Positions 18,292 to 28,558 of a stretch of DNA of 64,000 bases are shown here, piece after piece. Source of the DNA: Candidatus Peregrinibacteria bacterium (GTDB taxonomy: Bacteria > Patescibacteriota > Gracilibacteria > UM-FILTER-43-11). The stretch covers positions 496,001-560,000 of the forward strand of contig CP064978.1 of assembly GCA_016699515.1 (NCBI GenBank). The letters are read 5' to 3'. A program made the translations under genes and the position numbers. Position 1 is the first letter of the stretch, and each line of letters starts with the position of its first letter. Below the pieces are notes generated by a model. That model was not told the origin of the DNA. It was given only the letters and a program-made list of their open reading frames with translations, and did not search any database.

Positions 18292-19988
18292 TTATTTGAT
18301 CGCTTGGTTGAGCTCACGAATCCCCCGCTCCATTATTTCGTCTTGGGGGGTGTTGGGATTATCAATCACTTCAATATCGGGAGTTACCCCGTTTCCTTGA
18401 ATGCTGTGATGTTCTGGAGTGAACCATTTAGCGATCGTGACTTTTAGGCTCGAATTATCGTTGAAGTAATTGATTTGTTGCACGCTTCCCTTGCCAAATG
18501 AAGTTTCGCCGATCAGAGTGGCACGGCCATATTCTTTTAGGGCCCCGGCAACAATTTCAGAAGCAGAAGCACTCCCCTTGTTGATAAGCACCACCATGGG
18601 CAAGGCCGATAAATCTCCATTCCCATTCGTTTCATAGGTCGTTTCGTGCGTACTTTGTTTGATATAGACGGCCTTTCGGCGATCGTCTACAAAATAGCTC
18701 AACACTTCAATCGCGGTGTCCAATAATCCGCCCGGATTATTTCGCATATCCAAAATGATTCCTTTGATATTTTTGTTCTCATTGATCTGCTCCGCAATTT
18801 CGCGCAATTGTTGGCGGGTTTGCATGCTGAAGCTGACCAACTCAATGTGAGCGATGTTTCCGTTGACTACCTTGTATAATACCGATTTGATCAATACCAA
18901 GTCTCGCTTTACTTCAATGGTGATGGTGGCCCCCTTTCGTTCAAAATCAACCCGAACCGATGTGCCACGTGGCCCCTTGATTAAGCCGGCAATTTCTTCG
19001 ATGCTTAAGTTGCTTACATCAACGTCGTCCACGCGAAGAATAATGTCTCCGGGCAATACGCCTGCCGCTTCGGCTGGTGAGCCCTGTATGGGGCTAATGA
19101 TGGCGGGGCGATGGTTTTCATCAAAGCCAATGAACGCCCCAATTCCTTCAATTTCTCCTTCGGTATCGTCCAAAAATGCTCGATTTTCCTGTTGATCAAA
19201 ATAGGTGGAATACGGGTCACCCAGTGAATCGACCAAGGCTTCTACGGCTGCGTCGGCCATTTTGGTTTGATCGATCGATTCCGGATCAACATAGGTTTGG
19301 TTAACCAGCTCCCATGAATTGATGATTTTTTGAAGTCCAACATCCCAGTTGCTAATGTCGACCTGATTGGCGACACTTCCCGGAACCAGGTTTAGTTTAT
19401 CCATTCGATAAATCATCAAGGCCACTTGTCCGCGTGTGAGAGGACGAATGACACCCACGTAATCACTTTTTTGAGGTTGTACTACATTTAGTTGAATCGC
19501 TCGCATGATCAAAGCTTCGTTTTCGGTGCCACGAACGTCGTTATAAGGCACCGGCCCAACGTGTTTGCGAGGTATTGGAATACTGTTTGCCTGAAACAAA
19601 ATACGCACTGCGTCCAGCACGCGGATCGGTTGATCGGGGTAAAATTCAGTTTGATTCTCGCTCAGAATACCCAGGTTGATGGCTTCTTTTAAATAGGGGG
19701 CGTACCATGAGGTGATTTTTGTGTCGCTGAAGGGCAAATGGTCTACGACGTCGAGGGGTTTAAATTCAGAATTATACAGTTTAACCAAATACGTTATAAA
19801 TTCAGCGCGCGAAACCACTCGTTCTGCGTTGATCACTTCTACTTCGGGGAATACTTTGTTTCTTCGCAGGTATTCCACTCCAAAATAATAGGGTGAATCG
19901 CTTTGCACGTCGGTGTAGGCAAGGCTGATTCCCGGGCTCAGAACCACAATGATGACCAGAGTTGATATTAGTTTTTAAGGTAATTCAC
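18292..19988 (-). CDS. ctpA: S41 C-terminal processing protease with SLH domains (probable frameshift at signal peptide)
   Basis: This exported protease has S-layer-homology repeats at the N-terminus (about residues 20-190, with SRAEFITYLVKLY, PYLKEAINLGILS, TRGQVALMIYRM), then a CtpA-type N-domain, a PDZ domain (GIGAFIGF...GDIILRVDDVDVSNL), and an S41 domain with IILDMRNNPGGLLD, the catalytic Ser in NKGSASASEI and the Lys in ETSFGKGSVQ. The open frame from GTG 19947 would cut the signal peptide. Restoring one A in an A5 run near 19975 lets a GTG at 19988 start MNYLKKLISTLVIIVVLSP, a proper signal peptide, and gives 565 residues. It probably acts outside the membrane on surface or secreted proteins. 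Confidence 0.88.
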
Positions 19989-20015
19989 TTTATGAATGGA
20001 TTAGATGTTATTGAT

Positions 20016-21272
20016 TTATCCCAAGCTGGGAACCGGGAATTGACTACAAAATTGCGTGACTTCTTCTTTCAGTTTTTTAAGTAACGTTTCGTTGAGAGGG
20101 TCCTTGCCCACTTGCACCATCCAGTCTGCTACGCGCACCATATCTTCCTCTTTCATTCCGCGTGTGGTGATGGCGGGAGTGCCCAGGCGAATACCCGATG
20201 GGTCCATTGGACTGCGTGGATCGTCGGCGATCATGTTCTTGTTGAGCGTGATTCCAATGTGATCGAGCGCCGTTTCAATCACTTGACCGGTTTGGTTGAA
20301 GGAGGTCATGGTATCCATCATCAGCAAATGATTGTCGGTTCCACCGGTGATCAGGCGGCACCCCGCTTTCAGGAATTCGTCGGCCAACTTTTTGGCATTT
20401 TTGATCACTTGCGCTGCGTATACTTCAAACTCGGGTTCAAGAGCTTCTTTAAATGTGACCGCTTTGGCTGCAATGTTATTCATGTGAGGGCCTCCTTGTA
20501 GCCCCGGGAAAATCGCTTTATCGATTTTTGGTTTAAGCGCTTCGGTGCACAGAATCATCCCACCTCGTGGACCTCTTAAACTTTTGTGCGTGGTGCTGGT
20601 AACTACATCGAAACCAAAATCAAATGGGTTTTTGAGCTGCTTACCGGCAATCAATCCGGCAATATGAGCCATATCCATCATGGTTAGCGCTCCTACTTCG
20701 TCGGCAATTGCTTTGAATTTGGCGTAATCTAAATCGCGTGGGTAGGCCGAAAATCCTGCTAAAATCAGTTTGGGCTTTTCTTTTAGGGCCACTTGCCTCA
20801 ATTCATCAAAGTCGATTTCGCCGGTGTCAACATTTTTCATTTTGTATCGCACAAAACGGTAAATGTGAGCCATGTAGGTTACTGGATGCCCATGGGTCAG
20901 ATGTCCTCCATGAGAAAGATCCATGCCCAAAATAGTATCGCCCGGTTCGAGCAATGCTGAATAAACCGCTACATTGGCGGGCGCTCCAGAGAGTGGCTGA
21001 ACGTTGGCGTGATCGGCGTGGAATAATTTTTTGGCGCGCTCAATGGCGAGCGATTCGATGATGTCGGTGTATTCTTGGCCGCCATAGTAGCGCTTTCCCG
21101 GGTATCCTTCGGAATATTTATTGGTAAATTCGCTCCCCAATGCTTCGATCACCGCCGCAGACACATAGTTTTCGGATGCAATCAACTCCATCCCTTCTTT
21201 CTGGCGCTTTTGTTCGCCCATTAATGCCAGGTAAACATCAGGATCGGTTTGTTTTAAGTGTTCGTACGTCAT
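20016..21272 (-). CDS. glyA: Serine hydroxymethyltransferase
   Basis: GlyA interconverts serine and glycine while charging tetrahydrofolate with a one-carbon unit. The 418-residue frame is intact, with the family start LIASENYVSAAV, NKYSEGYPGKRYYGG, DLSHGGHLTHG, and the PLP lysine Lys230 in TSTTHKSLRGPRGG. The C-terminus GIRLGTPAITTRGM is also conserved. It is one of the few long conserved genes here without an indel. The gene upstream in the same run is 5-formyltetrahydrofolate cyclo-ligase, another folate enzyme, so the pair forms a small one-carbon unit. Confidence 0.97.
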   Translation of the reverse strand: MTYEHLKQTDPDVYLALMGEQKRQKEGMELIASENYVSAAVIEALGSEFTNKYSEGYPGKRYYGGQEYTDIIESLAIERAKKLFHADHANVQPLSGAPANVAVYSALLEPGDTILGMDLSHGGHLTHGHPVTYMAHIYRFVRYKMKNVDTGEIDFDELRQVALKEKPKLILAGFSAYPRDLDYAKFKAIADEVGALTMMDMAHIAGLIAGKQLKNPFDFGFDVVTSTTHKSLRGPRGGMILCTEALKPKIDKAIFPGLQGGPHMNNIAAKAVTFKEALEPEFEVYAAQVIKNAKKLADEFLKAGCRLITGGTDNHLLMMDTMTSFNQTGQVIETALDHIGITLNKNMIADDPRSPMDPSGIRLGTPAITTRGMKEEDMVRVADWMVQVGKDPLNETLLKKLKEEVTQFCSQFPVPSLG

Positions 21273-21301
21273 CGGCGTTGAATTTAGTGATAAAAAAAAG
21301 C

Positions 21302-21853
21302 CTACTTGCGTTGATAAACTTGTTTTTCGGTTACCACCAAGTCGACAGGTACATCATAGGATTCATTTGGAATTTGATCAAGTATTTGTTCTTGAAATGC
21401 AAGCCCCCATTTTGGTGTGGTGGAATGATTTTTTAAAAAACGATCGTAGTAACCTTTTCCCATTCCTATGCGTTCTCCGTTTTTTCCAAAAGCAACTCCC
21501 GGAACCAAAATTAGATCAATCGGACCCCAATAGGCCGGCGTTGTCGGCTCTTTAATTCTCCATCGATTTTCCTTTAAATCGGCCAATGATTCTATTGGCG
21601 CCACCTCGAATTGCTCTGCGTTAATCAATCGTGGCAGCAAAATGGTTTTGGAATGGCTCCAGTCGATTAACACCTCATTTATATTCACCTCTTCGTTGAT
21701 CGCCCAGTAACCTAAAATCACACCACTTTGCTTAAGTTGTTCTGTATTTTCCAGGGTCGATACAATCAATTTGGTTTTTTCGGCGCGAATCTCGCTTGAA
21801 AGCGCACTTCTTTTTTTAAGGCATTCTGCACGTAGGGTCTCTTTTGTTCTCAT
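21302..21853 (-). CDS. 5-formyltetrahydrofolate cyclo-ligase
   Basis: This enzyme (YgfA/MTHFS, sometimes called fthC) uses ATP to convert 5-formyl-THF to 5,10-methenyl-THF, recycling folate trapped by a GlyA side reaction. The 183-residue frame shows the basic N-terminal segment (RTKETLRAECLKKRSAL), ILGYWAINEEVNI, ILLPRL, and the signature DLILVPGVAFGKNGERIGMGKGYYDRFL. It starts 8 bp after dnaX and ends 29 bp before glyA, and the pairing with glyA supports the function. Confidence 0.92.
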   Translation of the reverse strand: MRTKETLRAECLKKRSALSSEIRAEKTKLIVSTLENTEQLKQSGVILGYWAINEEVNINEVLIDWSHSKTILLPRLINAEQFEVAPIESLADLKENRWRIKEPTTPAYWGPIDLILVPGVAFGKNGERIGMGKGYYDRFLKNHSTTPKWGLAFQEQILDQIPNESYDVPVDLVVTEKQVYQRK

Positions 21854-21861
21854 GGATGACT

Positions 21862-23280
21862 TTAATTGAAAACATCGGCTGCCAATTCGGCCGTGGTTTC
21901 GGATTCGAAGGTTTTAATTTTCAGTTTAATTTCCATTTTGGTTCCCATCACTTCCTCTAAACAATCCATCACTTCGCCGCGGTTTTTAGGCTCGCTCACT
22001 TTTTCCATCAGTGTTAAGGAATTGAACTGGAGTGTTAACGTTTGGTCGCTTAGGCTCACGGGTTTTCCGTCCATGAGTGACATTTTAACAATGGGAGACC
22101 TAAGCTGTTGAGTGATTCGATTCCAATTTTTTTGAATTTCTTCTAAATTTACGCTGATGGCTTCAGTTTTTTGTGATTGTGCCGGTTCGGTCGGGGTGAT
22201 TTTTTCGATGGGTGCTTTTTCGGTCTGAGACCCGCTTGAATGCTGAAGCGTGGGGACAGATTGGATGGCAGAGCTGCTGGTGCATATTTTAATCATAGCC
22301 ACTTCAACCGGTAGTTGTACCACGACGCTTTGATTCATCTTTGCTTTGGCCTCTTGAATGTGTTCAATCCACTCAATCCATTCTGTGGTGGGCTGATTGC
22401 TGCGTGCGGCCTGTAACATTTGTTTTCGCAAATATTGAATCAGCTCGCTGAGTACATTGGCCAAGTTATGCCCTTGATTGACGATGGCTTCAACCGATTC
22501 TAAGGCGGCGTTCACGTCTTTGGATTTAAAGCATTCCACCCATTTTTCGATCATGCCAACTCCCACCCAACCCATCTGTTTTTGTAGTTCGCTTTGTTCA
22601 ATGGTTCCATTCAAAATGTTTTGTTCAAAAAGTCCCACCGCATCTCTCACTCCCCCTTTTGCAGCCGCGGCGATCCACTGGAGCGCTTCCGGTTCGGCCC
22701 GAACCCCCTCCCACTCGGCGATTTGTTCCAGTCGGGCTTGAATTTGCTGATCGGATACGCTGTTGAAATAAAATTGCTGGCAACGTGAGCGAATGGTTTC
22801 AGGAATTTTGTGGGCTTCGGTGGTTGCCAAAATAAAATACGTGTGACTGGGGGGTTCTTCGAGCGTTTTGAGCAATGCATTGAAGGCTTCTTTGGTGAGC
22901 ATGTGCACTTCGTCGATGATGTAGATTTTATAAGCCCCCTGACTGGGTGAATAATTGATTTTTTCTTTTAGATCACGAATTTCATCGATACCGCGATTGC
23001 TGGCCGCATCGATTTCGATTAGGTCCACCCAATGGCTTTGCTGTATGGCTGCGCAAGAATTGCATTGATTGCACGGATCCGCTTCCTGTCGGTTCGCGCA
23101 ATTAATACTTTTGGCCATCAGTCGTGCCATTGACGTTTTCCCGGTGCCGCGAGGGCCACAAAAAAGATACGCATGAACCACTCGCCCTTGGGTGAGTGCA
23201 TTTGAAAGGGTTTTTACGATTGCCTCTTGGCCTACCAGGTCGCTGAATGTTTGCGGTCGATATTTGAGATAAAGAGACAT
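21862..23280 (-). CDS. dnaX: DNA polymerase III gamma/tau subunit
   Basis: DnaX is the clamp-loader ATPase of the replisome. The 472-residue protein has RPQTFSDLVGQ, Walker A (GPRGTGKTS, residues 42-50), four zinc-binding cysteines (61, 70, 73, 76), IDAASNRGIDEIRDL, the DEVHML Walker B and the SRCQQFYF sensor. Domain III follows, then a short acidic C-terminal part. The length suggests gamma-like rather than full tau. The frame is intact. It is the first gene of a tight minus-strand run reaching to 17025 with gaps of 8-30 bp. Confidence 0.95.
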   Translation of the reverse strand: MSLYLKYRPQTFSDLVGQEAIVKTLSNALTQGRVVHAYLFCGPRGTGKTSMARLMAKSINCANRQEADPCNQCNSCAAIQQSHWVDLIEIDAASNRGIDEIRDLKEKINYSPSQGAYKIYIIDEVHMLTKEAFNALLKTLEEPPSHTYFILATTEAHKIPETIRSRCQQFYFNSVSDQQIQARLEQIAEWEGVRAEPEALQWIAAAAKGGVRDAVGLFEQNILNGTIEQSELQKQMGWVGVGMIEKWVECFKSKDVNAALESVEAIVNQGHNLANVLSELIQYLRKQMLQAARSNQPTTEWIEWIEHIQEAKAKMNQSVVVQLPVEVAMIKICTSSSAIQSVPTLQHSSGSQTEKAPIEKITPTEPAQSQKTEAISVNLEEIQKNWNRITQQLRSPIVKMSLMDGKPVSLSDQTLTLQFNSLTLMEKVSEPKNRGEVMDCLEEVMGTKMEIKLKIKTFESETTAELAADVFN

Positions 23281-23411
23281 TGGAAACTATTACGAATTTA
23301 AAATACACCTTTTGATCCGTTTAGTAAGGAGCTGCCGGTTTCAATACTAACTCCATTTAACCTAAATAATTGTCATTTTACAATTCTTAATTCGTTCTCG
23401 GCCGCAAGCGA

Positions 23412-23440
23412 TTGACTTTTTGGGGGATAAAAACTATGAT
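23412..23440 (+). promoter_or_regulatory. Sigma-70 promoter of the DsbA-like gene
   Basis: TTGACT (23412-23417), a 17-bp spacer, and TATGAT (23435-23440) form a strong promoter about 31 bp before the start codon at 23472. The rest of the 23281-23471 gap is AT-rich divergent spacer in which I see no gene. Confidence 0.7.
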
Positions 23441-23471
23441 CGCTGCACATATCTTATTATAAAAATCAATC

Positions 23472-24065
23472 ATGAAAACTATGTCTCACCCCATTCAACG
23501 AAGCTTACTCGCCGGTCTTTTTGCATTCCTGCTTACCGCTTGTTCTCTTTCGGACGCTCCGACCACCATTGAAGGGCGAACTCGCGCAACCGTAGGAAGC
23601 GATAATGCGACGGTCGTTATTCAGGAATTCTCTGATCTACAATGCCCCGCTTGCGCTGCTATAGGCCCACAAATGGAAGCCTTTGTGCGCGAAAACCCTA
23701 CCTTGGCGCGCTTGGAGTACTATCACTTTCCTCTTCCCCAACACACCAATGCGTTTAAAGCAGCCGAAGCGTCTGAATGTGCTTTGGATCAAGGTAAATT
23801 TTGGGAATTTGTTCAATTCGCCTTCTCTAATCAGGAGCAGCTGGGAACCGATTCACTCAAAACATTCGCTGGCAAGCTGGGCTTGAATCAAGAGCAATTT
23901 GATACCTGTTTGGACGAGGGTCAAAAACGTGATTTTGTGCGCTCAGATCTAGCATTGGGCCGTCAAATGGGCGTTAATGCCACCCCTTCTTTTTACGTGA
24001 ATGGTCAATTGGTACGCTGGAGTGGACAAGAAGAATTTGGCGCCTACGTCCGTTCGTTGCAATAA
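23472..24065 (+). CDS. DsbA/BdbD-like thiol-disulfide oxidoreductase lipoprotein
   Basis: The protein has a lipoprotein signal peptide with lipobox LTAC (Cys24), so it is membrane-tethered outside the cytoplasm. The thioredoxin-fold domain (residues about 45-197) carries the active site Cys58-Pro-Ala-Cys61, a helical insert typical of DsbA (KFWEFVQFAFSNQEQL), and the cis-proline loop VNATPSFYVNG. It would form or repair disulfides in exported proteins. Cysteine-rich candidates are directly downstream (24148) and in pilin copy 2. The ATG at 23472 is used; one at 23481 would also work. Confidence 0.9.
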   Translation: MKTMSHPIQRSLLAGLFAFLLTACSLSDAPTTIEGRTRATVGSDNATVVIQEFSDLQCPACAAIGPQMEAFVRENPTLARLEYYHFPLPQHTNAFKAAEASECALDQGKFWEFVQFAFSNQEQLGTDSLKTFAGKLGLNQEQFDTCLDEGQKRDFVRSDLALGRQMGVNATPSFYVNGQLVRWSGQEEFGAYVRSLQ

Positions 24066-24092
24066 GCCCCGTTTAATGCTGGAGCGTTCACA

Positions 24093-24121
24093 TTGTTATT
24101 TTCTCTGTTTTTTGCTATAAT
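24093..24121 (+). promoter_or_regulatory. Extended -10 promoter matching the pilin-operon promoter
   Basis: TTGTTA (24093-24098), a 17-bp spacer, and TATAAT (24116-24121) preceded by TGC. The 33 nt at 24105-24137 match 8537-8569 at 31 positions. The start codon at 24148 follows with a leader of about 20 nt. Confidence 0.72.
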
Positions 24122-24147
24122 AATGAGATTTATTTGCACATTTTTGA

Positions 24148-26259
24148 ATGCTCCGATTGGAAAAATTGATTTTCGGCTTGGTGGCATCTTGTTTACTTAT
24201 TTTTTTGATACCTTCTTTTGCGTTTGCTGCTTGTGGAGATGGAGCGTTAGATGGCGCTGAAACTTGTGATGATTCCAATACCAACGGAGGAGATGGATGT
24301 TCTGCGGTGTGTTTGATTGAAACCACCGGTCTTTCGATCACTCCTTCTACTATTCTTCCGAACGCAGGGACCGGGGTGAACCCCGGTGACATATTGATTT
24401 ATGCCATTTTGATGACCAACACCGGTCAACAAAACTTAACCAATGTGGAATTAACGGTGCTCATCGATCCCCAATCTGTGTATTTCGGTTTCTTCCGACT
24501 GCCATGCACTCGGGTGGCGTTCTTACTTACAGCATTGGTAATTTGGCAGCGGGGCGGCAACCAATTTTACCTATGGGGTGCAATTGAGCCCTTCTTCTAC
24601 CGCCGGTAATTTAATTCAAAATCATTCATTGGCCGGTTTGATGCATTTGGCGCGCCCGTGACTACCTCTTACCAAATTCTTCACTTGATCAACGCGGTTT
24701 GTGGTAATTCGGTGGTCGAAGCCGGTGAAACGTGCGACGATGGAAATACGGACAACGGAGATGGGTGCAGCAGTGTGTGTGCACTCGAGGCCGGCAGTGT
24801 TTGTGGAAATTCGGTGGTCGAAGCCGGTGAAACGTGCGACGATGGAAATGCTGTTGCGGGAGATGGTTGTTCCGCGGTTTGTTTGATTGAATCGGGTGGT
24901 TCGAGCTACGTATGTAACGTGGTTGATGGAGCTCTTGATGCTTTCGTTGCTAATCCGGTGGCAAAGGTTGACCAAGTGGAAGTTAATTTAAACTGGTTGA
25001 TTTCTAAAGCACCTTCATCCGCCTCGAACGCCCGTGTTCAGGTTTTGCGCGGCCTAGGAAGCACCATTGATATTAATCAAATGAGCCCTCTTACGATTCT
25101 TTCCGACTCCAAACGATCGTCGTATCAAGATACGCTTACGGACCCTTTATTATTTGGCCAAACGTTTCGTTACGCGTTGCGATGGGTCAATGATTGTTCG
25201 GCTTCACCTGTTTTGTACTCACGACCAGTTTCCATTCCTCGAATTTATCGCGATGGGGATCCACTTCCTTTAGAAATAAGGGTTAAGCTAAAATTGAAAG
25301 ACAATCGCGATGTTGCCATGTTTGACCAATTGCGTTCACTGTTTGATGATACCCACTTTACATTGCCACCTGCTCCAGAGTCGCTTCCGCCCGCAAAAAA
25401 CCTTACGTTTGAATTGCCTTTTTCGCGCGCCACGCGCGCTCTCCAATTAACGCGCACTTTTTTATATCAGGCGTTTTTCCCTGCTGGTGGCCGCACTTCT
25501 GTGGACTCTGTAAGTGTTGATTTTTTTAATCGTTATCGCGAGGTGCTTTTGCAAAAAACGCTTGCCCATTTAGTGCAACAATCCTACTTTTCGACAACGC
25601 TTTCGCCGTCGGATTGGACCTTGGTTTCCACTGAAATCGATCGTTTTATTGCGATGGAAATGTTGCCCATCAATCAAGAAATGTCTACGGTGCGGGCCAT
25701 TCGAAGCGCGGTACAAGCAGAGCTAGCTCGTCGGGGACTTTCTGTTTCCGAGGCGGATGCACTTGAACGGTTACAAATGATGCTGATCTTCGATCGGCTT
25801 TACTTTCCTTTCCTAATTTAAATCAGTGGATTGGAGGCCATTCGGATGAATTCCTACTTGAATTTTGGTCGTCGGGTCATCGCAAGCAACCGGTGTATCA
25901 GTTCCCCCTTACCACCAATATTTTTGGGGAAGCAACACTCACCGTTCCAGAATTTAAAGCAGGCACTTACGACGTTACATTAAATCGTTCCTATGTTTTA
26001 AGGCGCGCCATCAATGATACACAAAATTTTTACCACCCCCCTTACCTTGGACTTTAGTGATTTTGAACGACAAGCTTTGCGTTTCGGTGATCTTGATAAT
26101 AGCGGCCGAATCGATTTAGACGATATCCTTTCGTTGCCTGAACAATATCAAAAAGACCCTGGCGCGATTGATTTGAATGAGGACGGGGTTTTCGACTTGT
26201 TGGATGTGGTCAATATTTTGCAGAACTGGGGCGTGGAAGATGAGCGTTCGTTATTTTGA
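24148..26259 (+). CDS. Secreted Cys-rich-repeat protein with C-terminal dockerin-like domain (several frameshifts)
   Basis: A signal peptide (ending FAFAA) is followed by a Cys-rich repeat (CGDGALDGAETCDD...GDGCSAVC) of the DUF4215/myxococcal disulfide-repeat type, then a DUF11-like segment, and two more Cys repeats (24700-24890). A long middle region of unknown fold comes next. The C-terminus (26060-26230) has two calcium-loop repeats, GDLDNSGRIDLDDIL and DLNEDGVFDLLDVVNIL, matching type I dockerin spacing. The gene is split by small indels near 24483, 24555, 24640, 25810 and 26030; reading across them gives a continuous protein of about 700 residues. Some shifts lie in runs of T or C. The disulfides would suit the upstream DsbA-like enzyme. 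It overlaps the end of der by 9 bp. Confidence 0.75.
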
Positions 26260-27689
26260 TTTATTTGAAAATCGCTCTTCCTTTTCTCGAAATTCCATTA
26301 CGATCGGTGTGCCGATAAACCCAAATTCTTCGCGCATTTGATTTTCCAAATACCGTAAGTACGAAAAATGGAAATACTTTTTTTTGTTTACAAAAAAGAC
26401 AAATTCAGGCGGATTGATCCCGGCCTGTGTGCAATAGAATAACTTGGGCCGAATGTTTTTTGTGCCGGTTGGGGCGTGTTTTTGAGCTGATAATTCGATG
26501 ATGTGATTAAGGCGGGATGTGGGCACACGTTTGGTTCGTTCGGCTTGAACGATTTCGATTTGTTCGAAGATTTTATGCAGATTTTTTTTGGTGACTGCCG
26601 ACGTAAAAATAACTGGCGCCCACGGGGTAAAGCTCAATTTTCTTTGCAGCACGCGAATCATTTTTTCCCGTCTTTTTTCTTCTCTTTTGCTTCCAATCGC
26701 TTTGCGTCCACTTCCTTTTTTTCATCTTCATCTTCCGCTTCATCGTCCTTTAAATCCCATTTGTTGGCAACGATGATCATCCCTTTATTTGCTTCCAAAA
26801 TGGTGTGTGCAATCTGCTGATCCTGATGGCTGATTTCGTCGGTACTGTCGAGCATTAGAATCGCAATGTCACACCGTTCAATGGCAGCCAGGGTTCTAAG
26901 TACGCTAAAGGTTTCAATACCTTTTTTTACTTGTGATCGGCGCCTAAGACCGGCTGTATCAATAAAATTGTATGTTTTTGACTTATGCTTAATCAGCGAA
27001 TCGGTGCTGTCTCGAGTGGTGCCAGGAATGTTTGAAACGATCAACTTATCTTCATTGAGCAGGGCATTGATTGTGGAGGATTTTCCCACATTTGGCCTTC
27101 CGACAATCGCAATGTTGGGATGCTTTTGTTCTTCCAGTCGATTTTTTTTGTACGTTTCGTCTGATTTCACCAAAAAGTGACGTTCTTTCAGGCCTTTTAT
27201 TACTTGGTGGGTCAATTTGTCGATGCCCTGGTTGTGGACTGCGGAAATGGCGACCGGCTCACCGAGTCCCAACGTAAACAATTCGGCTAATTCCCCTTCT
27301 TGCAGCGGATTATCGCATTTGTTGGCCACCAAAATAACCGATGCATTTTTGTTATGTTTTCTTAAATGCTCTGCAGCCCTAAAGTCATCTTTGGTTAGAC
27401 CTTCGGTGCTGCTGATCATGAATAAAATCAAATCGGCATCTTGCACGGCAATTTTTGCCTGCGCCTGCATGTCATCCTCGATACTTCCCTCATTTTTACT
27501 AAAGTCCAATCCCCCTGTATCCACCAAAAAAAAGTCCAGTTCCGGATGACTGACTTTGTAAAAAATACGGTCACGGGTGGTTCCGGCTTCATCGGCTGTT
27601 ATGGCCAGTCTGGTCTTGGTAAGACGATTAAAAAAGGTCGATTTTCCGACGTTGGGCTTGCCGATGATCGACACAATGGGAACTTTCAT
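26251..27689 (-). CDS. der: Ribosome-assembly GTPase Der/EngA (one frameshift)
   Basis: Der has two GTPase domains and helps mature the 50S subunit. The first domain begins MKVPIVSIIGKPNVGKSTFFNRL with DTGGL and VANKCD. The second has IAIVGRPNVGKSSTINALL, DTAGLRRRSQVKKG and VANKWDL. After NKWDL an unusually long charged insert (EDEDEKKEVDAKRLEAKEKKKDGKK) precedes the KH-like domain in the other frame (MIRVLQRKLSFTPWAPVIFTSA...). One A is missing in an A-run at about 26660; restoring it gives 479 residues. An ATGA overlap makes this look like two genes, but both pieces are needed for a normal Der. Confidence 0.93.
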
Positions 27690-27754
27690 GGGAAAACGTT
27701 GACAGAGGGCGTTGACGCAGGCTCAGAACGAGCCAGAGGCCTATTGCCAATGTT

Positions 27755-27961
27755 TTATGAGTAAAACTGCTTTCGAGCTTTTTCGGTTCGGTGTTGGGCT
27801 CGCACCACTGCTGCCGTTCGAACTTGATTCTTAGTTTTTGGCTTTTCGAAATAGCGACCGCGCTTGTTTTTTAGAATAATACGGCTACGTTGAACCACTT
27901 GTTTGAATCGGTTCATCAGCCTTTCGTTAGACTCTCCGCTTTTTTTAGTCGCGTAAATCAT
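27755..27961 (-). CDS. rpsU: Small ribosomal subunit protein bS21
   Basis: The 68-residue basic protein matches bS21: an early variable strand, ERLMNRFKQVVQRSRIILKNKRGRYFEKPKTKNQVR, and a basic helical C-terminus. Unlike most genes here it has a strong Shine-Dalgarno, AAGGAG (minus strand, about 27973-27968), six nt before the ATG. bS21 takes part in initiation near the 3' end of 16S rRNA. It stands upstream of der on the same strand, with about 65 bp between. Confidence 0.88.
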   Translation of the reverse strand: MIYATKKSGESNERLMNRFKQVVQRSRIILKNKRGRYFEKPKTKNQVRTAAVVRAQHRTEKARKQFYS

Positions 27962-28558
27962 GTTGTTCTCCTTGGTTAAGTTAATTTGCCAAAATATTTT
28001 AGCTTATTTTTTTTGGATTGCAAGGGGAAATCCAGTCATTTCCATTCCTCTTTGTCATTTCGACCGAAGCGGAGAAATCCCTTCATTCTCAAAACAGCTT
28101 CTCAGTCATTCGGTTCTACGGTTTCACTGTTACCAAGAATGTTCTTTCTTTTGTGGCCAAACAGAAAGAACCAAAGAAAAGCCTTGGGGGGATTGCAAAG
28201 CAATATCAACTAAATCCCCAAGTTCCATCTATGTGGAATAGAGCAATCCCCCCAAACCCCCGAAAAACCATAATACTTTTGTGATACCTATACTGGTTCA
28301 TCTTTGTAATGCGACTTTAATCCGTGTTCGACCGAATGCCGGTTTAACTTATTTAACATTAATCAAAACACTGTTGAATACAGTACTTGGGGTCTGGGGC
28401 TACGCACTTCCACCTTGATGATATGAAGTACAACGTTGATATAGGTGTCGTAAGCCCCAGCGCTTTTGGCTACTTTTGGCGACAAAAGTAGCGTTAAAAA
28501 CCTTGAGAAGAACAAGATTGAACCATTCAAAGAGGAAAAGATATGGCAGTGATCCGAT
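27962..28558. repeat. Gene-free spacer filled with several inverted repeats
   Basis: I see no convincing gene here. The stretch holds at least four separate hairpins. At 28057-28078, ATTTC and GAAAT enclose CCGAAGCGG. At 28141-28171 there are 9-bp arms GTTCTTTCT and AGAAAGAAC. At 28184-28255 there are perfect 13-bp arms (TTGGGGGGATTGC with its complement). At 28469-28492 there are 10-bp arms around a GCGA tetraloop. Such clusters suggest accumulated dispersed palindromic elements. Confidence 0.7.
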
